In this document: positions 63,159 to 64,000 of the stretch, one piece after another
Numbering within the stretch: the first letter of the stretch is position 1
Layout: the number at the start of each line of letters is the position of its first letter
The notes under the pieces: generated by a model
The model's database searches: none
Seen by the model: only the letters and a program-made list of their open reading frames with translations
Told to the model about the DNA's origin: nothing
DNA from: Thermoflavifilum sp.
GTDB taxonomy: Bacteria; Bacteroidota; Bacteroidia; Chitinophagales; Chitinophagaceae
DNA: 64,000 nucleotides
Direction: 5' to 3'
Assembly: GCA_023511875.1 (NCBI GenBank)
Contig: JAIMAQ010000001.1
Location: 1 to 64,000, forward strand
Position numbers and translations under genes: made by a program

Positions 63159-64000
63159 ATGCATAAATACTTCATTCTTCTGCTCATCTTCTTGCCTACG
63201 AATATACTTTTCGCACAATCTTATCCACAAAAAACGTATTGCAATCCGTTGAATATAGATTATGGGTATTGCCCTATACCCGATTTTGTACAATGGGGTA
63301 AACATCGAACCACAGCCGATCCGGTGATTGTCAGGTATCAACAAGATTATTATTTGTTTTCAACCAATCAACAAGGATATTGGTGGAGCCATGATTTATC
63401 TCAATGGCATTTTATACATCGATCCTTTTTAAACGATATACAAAAGCAACGCACTTATGATGACCTATGTGCCCCAGCAGTATGGGTAATGGGCGATACC
63501 ATGCTGGTCTTTGGATCTACTTATAGTACTGATTTCCCCATCTGGATGAGTACCAACCCTAAATCAAATGTATGGAAACAGGCTATAGATTCATTTTTAA
63601 TAGGAGGTTGGGATCCCGATTTTTTTCTCGATGATGATGGGCGTTTGTACATGTACAATGGTAGCAGCAATACTTATCCCATTTATGGTGTAGAAATCGA
63701 TCGGCATACATTTAAACCCTTAAGTGCTCGGAAAGAGTTGTTGTTATTACAACCCTGGCGATATGGTTGGCAACGCTTTGGAGAATACAACGATAATATC
63801 TTTTTGGATCCATTTATCGAAGGTGCATGGATGACGAAACATAACGGAAAATATTATTTGCAATTTGCAGCACCTGGTACAGAGTTTAGTGGATATGCCG
63901 ATGGGGTAGCTGTTGGTGATCATCCCTTGGGTCCATTTGTTTTTCAATCCGATCCTTTAAGCTACAAGCCAGGCGGGTTTGCTCGAGGCGCTGGTCATGG
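63159..64000 (+). CDS. GH43-like exported glycosidase (partial, runs off the window)
   Basis: At least 280 residues, cut by the window end. It starts 12 bases after the GH144 stop. A signal peptide (1-20, NILFAQ) precedes a five-bladed propeller: TYCNPLNIDYGYCP, TADPVIVRYQQDYYLFS with Asp54, WDPDFFLDDDGRLYMYNGSS with Asp152 and Asp154, and DPFIEGAWMTKHNGKYYLQF with Glu221. These fit the three acidic residues of GH43. GH43 enzymes usually act on arabinosides, xylosides or galactosides, so its role in beta-1,2-glucan use is unclear. It may trim decorations on the glucan. Confidence 0.85.
   Translation, partial: MHKYFILLLIFLPTNILFAQSYPQKTYCNPLNIDYGYCPIPDFVQWGKHRTTADPVIVRYQQDYYLFSTNQQGYWWSHDLSQWHFIHRSFLNDIQKQRTYDDLCAPAVWVMGDTMLVFGSTYSTDFPIWMSTNPKSNVWKQAIDSFLIGGWDPDFFLDDDGRLYMYNGSSNTYPIYGVEIDRHTFKPLSARKELLLLQPWRYGWQRFGEYNDNIFLDPFIEGAWMTKHNGKYYLQFAAPGTEFSGYADGVAVGDHPLGPFVFQSDPLSYKPGGFARGAGH

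Noticed and set aside
1-64000. tRNA, rRNA, CRISPR or transposase genes
   Set aside because: Looked for cloverleaf-type ends, regular spaced repeats and transposase-like proteins; none was seen by eye.

Overview
The window looks like a piece of a Bacteroidota chromosome, most likely from the Chitinophagaceae or a close relative. This is inferred from two SusC/SusD pairs, a one-protein hybrid two-component regulator, FecI/FecR pairs, several promoter -7 elements of the TAnnTTTG type, weak Shine-Dalgarno signals and the resemblance of the housekeeping proteins. No database search was possible. Gene packing is tight: five convergent gene pairs overlap at their 3' ends and several operons have 4-base ATGA-type overlaps. 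No tRNA, rRNA, CRISPR array or transposase gene was seen.

Layout. 1-803 holds no convincing gene but carries two and a bit copies of a MITE-like palindromic repeat. 804-14909 is mostly core genome: TlpA-type thioredoxin lipoprotein, GatB, an RND/MMPL transporter, RecO, an exported protein, LpxH-like hydrolase, LUD protein, FtsH, RsfS, BirA, SUI1, a lipid kinase and NadC. 15047-18516 is an AT-richer three-gene copper-uptake cluster ending in an OprC-like receptor with both halves of the CxxxM/HxM copper site. 18504-21902 has a DUF4783 protein, an ECF sigma factor with a membrane-anchor/beta-barrel partner, and a lipoprotein. Two near-identical ECF-type promoters frame the sigma operon, and the second one runs into a strong terminator after about 100 nt. 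21931-26263 has UvrC, a GH130-like enzyme and a beta-CASP nuclease.

26339-44571 is a polysaccharide utilization locus (PUL 1): hybrid regulator, PA14-containing GH31, SusC, SusD, an IPT surface glycan-binding lipoprotein, a clan GH-A enzyme, GH9 and GH18. The order GH31-SusC-SusD-SGBP-endoglucanase-GH9 recalls Bacteroides xyloglucan loci, so xyloglucan is the leading substrate guess. An exported YhcH-like protein with a near-perfect Fur-box palindrome follows. 45318-50583 has GpsA, HemW, a DinB-fold protein, a dicarboxylate symporter and a lone GH53 endo-galactanase.

50584-53543 contains a lipoprotein flanked by 60-bp direct repeats, a decayed inverted copy of the repeat seen at position 1, and a protoglobin-MarR pair whose MarR has a four-cysteine tail. 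53685-64000 is PUL 2: FecI sigma, FecR anti-sigma, STN-containing SusC, SusD, a LamG lipoprotein, a GH144-type beta-1,2-glucanase and a GH43-like enzyme cut by the window end. It probably takes up and degrades beta-1,2-glucan. A strong hairpin terminator sits between the import genes and the enzyme genes.
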